64,000 bases of DNA, taken from NCBI RefSeq assembly GCF_024158025.1, contig NZ_JAMZEL010000001.1, positions 1,054,001 through 1,118,000 of the forward strand. The letters are read 5' to 3'. Each line of letters opens with the position of its first letter. Position 1 is the first letter of the stretch. A model generated the notes under the pieces. That model saw nothing but the letters and a program-made list of their open reading frames with translations, had not been told where the DNA came from and did no database searches. Position numbers and translations under genes: made by a program. The DNA is from Runella salmonicolor (GTDB taxonomy: Bacteria > Bacteroidota > Bacteroidia > Cytophagales > Spirosomataceae). This document shows positions 60,861 to 64,000 of the stretch, piece by piece.

Positions 60861-62105
60861 TTATTCTGGCTTAGGGCTCTCTTTGACCAACTTGAGCGCC
60901 TGTTCGATGTAAATTTCACCCGTCATTTCGCCGAGACTAGTGCGACTTATATAATCGTAACGTTTGAAACTGTTAAAATCTACTTTGGTGAGCATATACC
61001 CAAACGCGTCGTTGGTGAGGCCAAACAAAAACGGCAATTTGGTATTCATGTGTCGTTTGAGGTAAAAGCCGATATTGGGCAATGCCTCCCCTGGAATGGT
61101 CAAAATCTGCGCCGGCCCAATGTTCAGCAGATTTACCTGCGTACTCACGGCGTCGGGTTTGGCATTCGCGTGTTTGAGTGGCGAATTCTTGAGAATGTAC
61201 TTCATCATGTCGGAGTCAACGGGAAACTCTACAGTCCGTGCCGTGCAATACACCGACGGATTTGATACCGTTGGCGCGGTACTTACAATCCTCAGGGCTT
61301 CGTCGCCGAGCAACTCTCCGATGCGGATACATTCTTCCCACGTATTGGCTTCAGTGTTGGCTTCGCGGCGGGTATCGGCCGTGACCATTCCGCCCTGCGC
61401 ACCGTTTACAAAAATGGCCATGCCACCGCCTTTAGACTCGATGCGGTTGTATAATGGTCCACACAAGTCGGGGCTTAAAATACCCCGTCCCGAGCCTAGT
61501 ACTTCGGGGTGAATGGCGTAATTTACCAAGGTAGCAATGGGTTTTCCCGACTTGGAAATCGCCTGAATGACGCCGCAGCGAGGGTCGTACAAGTCGGCGG
61601 CGTAATAATTATAGGCAATCTTTCCCTTGGCTTCCCCCACGGCTACTTTGAGCGTAGCTGGCTCCAACTTGGCAACGGCTTCATTGACCGCATCGGCAAT
61701 TTTTTTAACGCAGTCTTCCAAATAATTCAAGTCGGCCGAGGTTTTGCCCGTTTGGTCAGGAAATCCATACGCATCTGGCCCACTGTGGGTATGCGTACAG
61801 CCAATCAGAACATTTTCGGGCGGAATGCCTTTGATTAACGCCCTTGAACGGTTGCCCAAAATAGACGACCAGCCCAGATTATCTACGCTCACGATGGCTA
61901 CGCGGGTGTTTCCTTTTTCGAGCACCAACACCCGGGCAAACAAATCACCTTTTTTCTCCGTAGCTGGTTTGGGCGTTCCGATGCCACCCGATACGGGCAG
62001 GAGTGGATTAGGAGTAATGACACGCAATGCTGCGGCAGCTTTAAACTCCTGCGCACCAGCATTATAAAACAATAAAAGAAGGAATAAATAACCAATTTTT
62101 CTCAT
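60861..62105 (-). CDS. Neutral/alkaline ceramidase-like protein
   Basis: A ceramidase-like protein of about 414 residues; I start at the ATG at 62105 (MRKIGYLFLLLLFYNAGAQ). Characteristic stretches include 'LPVSGGIGTPKPATEKKGDL', 'TRVAIVSVDNLGW', the catalytic-centre motif 'IGCTHTHSGPDAYG' with the nucleophile Ser, and 'VNYAIHPEVLGSGRGILSPD'. Neutral ceramidases split ceramide into sphingosine and fatty acid; many Bacteroidota homologues lack the C-terminal Ig-like domain, as this short one does. Cytophagales make sphingolipids, so own or host lipids could be the substrate. Confidence 0.87.
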   Translation of the reverse strand: MRKIGYLFLLLLFYNAGAQEFKAAAALRVITPNPLLPVSGGIGTPKPATEKKGDLFARVLVLEKGNTRVAIVSVDNLGWSSILGNRSRALIKGIPPENVLIGCTHTHSGPDAYGFPDQTGKTSADLNYLEDCVKKIADAVNEAVAKLEPATLKVAVGEAKGKIAYNYYAADLYDPRCGVIQAISKSGKPIATLVNYAIHPEVLGSGRGILSPDLCGPLYNRIESKGGGMAIFVNGAQGGMVTADTRREANTEANTWEECIRIGELLGDEALRIVSTAPTVSNPSVYCTARTVEFPVDSDMMKYILKNSPLKHANAKPDAVSTQVNLLNIGPAQILTIPGEALPNIGFYLKRHMNTKLPFLFGLTNDAFGYMLTKVDFNSFKRYDYISRTSLGEMTGEIYIEQALKLVKESPKPE

Positions 62106-62139
62106 GCGAATACTTTCTATTTTTATTTGTGAAAAGGGC

Positions 62140-62164
62140 AAAAAAAGGGTGGATATACTCCACC
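62140..62164 (-). terminator. Terminator of the SusD gene
   Basis: GGTGGA (62148-62153) and TCCACC (62159-62164) with a 5-base loop; on the minus strand it is followed by seven Ts (62146-62140), 28 bp past the SusD stop. Confidence 0.75.
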
Positions 62165-62191
62165 ACTTTTTTGTTCAACTAACCCAAAAAA

Positions 62192-63829
62192 TTACCACGG
62201 TTTGCCCGTACCCTGGATGACCCACGGTTTGGACCAAGGACTGTTTTTACCGTCAACGGTTGAGTAAGGCGTGGTTTCCAACTTACTCATGGCCGATTCA
62301 GCATTTGTTTTATTCAAGTTACGTTCGTCAAGCATGTAATAAAAACGCACTGGCAACACACTGCGCTTTGATTGATTACCCGTTTTCAATTCGGGGAAAC
62401 CCGTTCTGCGGTAGTCAAACCAAGCTTCCTGCGCAGCCGTCCAGCTCGCAATCCATTTTTGCTCAATGATTTGCTTCAACGTACCGTCAAATTTAGCATC
62501 CGCTCCCGCGATGTAGGCCGCGTAGCTACTGCCCACACCCCACGTATCCATCGACGCTTTTACGCCCGCTTCGTAGTGGGTTTTGGCATCACCTGCTGCC
62601 CATCCTTTCAAGGCGGCTTCGGCCAAAATAAAGCGCACTTCAGCCGCCGACATCAACCGTGATTTAAGCAACGGCCCTTTGGCCTGACGATAAATATCAC
62701 TCAGCCACGATACGTGTGGATTGTTGGCTCCCTGCTCAGCCGTGGGGCTAAGGTTGTAGGTAGGCCCGCCCAACATCGCCGTTGGCAGTCCCACGTATTC
62801 GTTGGTATTGTATTCTTTACCAGCTACTTTATCGGGCGACAAATAGCGTTTATTACCTTCTATTTTATCAGTTCCTTTTGGAAGAGCAGGGTCAACGACG
62901 ATTTGAATTTTAACCTTATTGGCCCAAATACCCAAACGCGGATCTTTCAAAACAAGCAATCGGTCTACCAAAGTAGCGGCCATTTTAATCCGGCGATAAT
63001 TACTTTCGCTGGCGTCATAAATGGCGTTGGCTGGCCACGAATCATCGTTGCTATTGCCCGCAAATGGCATGGCGGCATCATCGGCAATGGCCGTAATGAT
63101 GGGGTATTGTGTAGCATTGGCCACGATTTTTTCAATACCCGCCTTGGCTACATCTGGTTTTTTGGCAGAGATACGCATGTAATAACGCAGCGCGAGCGAA
63201 TTGGCCAATTTCCGCCATTTGGCAGGCGCGCCCTGATAATACACATCGGCGGTTCCGACGGTAGCGGTGTATTCCGTGGCATTTTTGGAAAGCAACGTAT
63301 TGGCTTTGTCCAAATCAGCTAAAATACCCGTATAAATGGCTTCTTGTGAATCATAGGCAGGGAACGTATTCTCAGCCCCACCTACGGCGCCTTTCAGCGC
63401 TGCCGAGTAGGGAGCATCGCCCCAAAGATCGGTAATTAACCCAAACATCATGGATTTCACGACCAAAGCAATGCCTTGATGCAACTCCGACTTGATGGCT
63501 ACGCCACGGTCGTACACGTATTGGTTGTTGCGCAGGATGTCGTAATACCCCGCCCAACTCTGACTTCCGCCCCAATCATAGTCATTGTGGCCACCGCTCC
63601 AGCCGTCTTTTTGGGTGTGCTGCATTACCCCGGCAATGTCTTGATACCCTAAGTTGACGAATGCCTTTCCCGTTTCGGTCAACACCGTAGACAGCACCAA
63701 ATTTGGGTTGGCGTTGTCGGGGTCTACTCCGTTGGGGTTGATGTTCAGTTCGGTTAAGTCTTTGCAGGAAAACACCGTACAGGAAAACAAAACCGCGAAG
63801 CAGGTAAATTTGAGTGTGTTGAATTTCAT
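62192..63829 (-). CDS. SusD/RagB-like outer-membrane lipoprotein
   Basis: A 545-residue surface lipoprotein of the SusD-like group: lipobox 'CTVFSCKDL', 'ELNINPNGVDPDNANPNL', TPR-like helices and a C-terminal 'EAWFDYRRTGFPELKTG'. SusD proteins form the lid over a SusC barrel and catch glycans or peptides. ATG 63829 is preferred over the GTG at 63832. The SusC gene ends 23 bp upstream and shares its transcript. A terminator follows. Confidence 0.92.
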   Translation of the reverse strand: MKFNTLKFTCFAVLFSCTVFSCKDLTELNINPNGVDPDNANPNLVLSTVLTETGKAFVNLGYQDIAGVMQHTQKDGWSGGHNDYDWGGSQSWAGYYDILRNNQYVYDRGVAIKSELHQGIALVVKSMMFGLITDLWGDAPYSAALKGAVGGAENTFPAYDSQEAIYTGILADLDKANTLLSKNATEYTATVGTADVYYQGAPAKWRKLANSLALRYYMRISAKKPDVAKAGIEKIVANATQYPIITAIADDAAMPFAGNSNDDSWPANAIYDASESNYRRIKMAATLVDRLLVLKDPRLGIWANKVKIQIVVDPALPKGTDKIEGNKRYLSPDKVAGKEYNTNEYVGLPTAMLGGPTYNLSPTAEQGANNPHVSWLSDIYRQAKGPLLKSRLMSAAEVRFILAEAALKGWAAGDAKTHYEAGVKASMDTWGVGSSYAAYIAGADAKFDGTLKQIIEQKWIASWTAAQEAWFDYRRTGFPELKTGNQSKRSVLPVRFYYMLDERNLNKTNAESAMSKLETTPYSTVDGKNSPWSKPWVIQGTGKPW

Positions 63830-63851
63830 CACTTTATCCGTTTATGTTTTC

Positions 63852-64000
63852 TTAAAAAGTTAAGCCTAATTTGAAGCCGACCGGAATCACCCAAGGATTG
63901 ACGTTGTAGCGTTCAATCCCTTGTTTGAATTGGCTGCCACCCTGAATCCCCGCTTCTGGTTGGAATGCGTTTTCGGGGTCAATGTTGATTTTAGCGGCCG
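63852..64000 (-). CDS. SusC-like TonB-dependent receptor, C-terminal end only
   Basis: The last 48 codons of a frame entering from the right edge: 'AAKINIDPENAFQPEAGIQG', later 'PWVIPVGFKLGLTF' and a stop at 63852-63854. The terminal 'FKLGLTF' is the last beta-strand with C-terminal Phe, the recognition signal for the outer-membrane assembly machinery, typical of SusC. The rest lies outside this window. Confidence 0.85.
   Translation of the reverse strand, partial: AAKINIDPENAFQPEAGIQGGSQFKQGIERYNVNPWVIPVGFKLGLTF

Overview
This window looks like a chromosome segment of a Bacteroidota bacterium of the Cytophagales, most like Runella, Dyadobacter or Spirosoma relatives. The pointers are a SusC/SusD pair at the right edge, a C-terminal type IX secretion (T9SS) sorting domain on a 2364-residue protein, many signal peptides ending in A-Q, Bacteroidota-type promoters (TTG, about 20 bp, TAnnTTTG), a LytTR response regulator paired with a TPR histidine kinase, and DUF418, DUF1080, DUF4440 and OMP-beta-barrel families. 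I see no rRNA, tRNA, CRISPR array, phage or transposase gene. Genus assignment is inference.

Layout. 1-5.7 kb: a TPR protein cut by the window edge, the debris of a gene tail, a Tat-type intradiol-dioxygenase-like protein, a 57-bp remnant of a DUF418 gene, an MntA/HepT toxin-antitoxin pair whose toxin is frameshifted, and two DUF418 membrane proteins. 5.7-9.7 kb: a secreted ricin-like lectin, a collagen-like lipoprotein and a two-component system. 9.7-14.7 kb: three secreted sulfatases and a FecR-like remnant. 15-19.6 kb: a pyruvoyl-dependent decarboxylase of the PSD family, a membrane adenylate cyclase and a 589-residue orphan. 19.8-26.4 kb: two DUF4440 lipoproteins, a second intradiol-like protein, a TonB-dependent receptor, a secreted tandem-domain protein and a membrane protein. 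26.5-41.7 kb: all on the minus strand, an AraC/TPR regulator, an ABC exporter, its HlyD partner, a second AraC/TPR regulator with a transmembrane helix, and the giant T9SS protein. 41.9-49.8 kb: secreted hydrolases, small membrane or lipoproteins, an HGSNAT-like transferase and an enolase-superfamily enzyme. 49.8-64 kb: a cytochrome c/sugar-dehydrogenase-like protein, a DEAD helicase, a purple-acid-phosphatase-like enzyme, two GDPD enzymes (one fused to an esterase), a PhoPQ-related protein, a neutral ceramidase and the SusD/SusC end. The last block reads as a phospholipid, sphingolipid and glycan scavenging region.

The most interesting signal is regulatory. Four minus-strand promoters far apart in the window share one architecture: a TAnnTTTG -7 box, exactly 29 bp, then three or four direct repeats of a TTGTTCCAAA-like word with a period of about 21 bp (5394-5481, 24854-24942, 33834-33941, 39768-39856). 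They precede the DUF418 pair, a secreted tandem-domain protein, the giant T9SS protein and the ABC/HlyD exporter. Two lie immediately downstream of AraC/TPR regulator genes with near-identical DNA-reading helices. I infer a small regulon run by these regulators.
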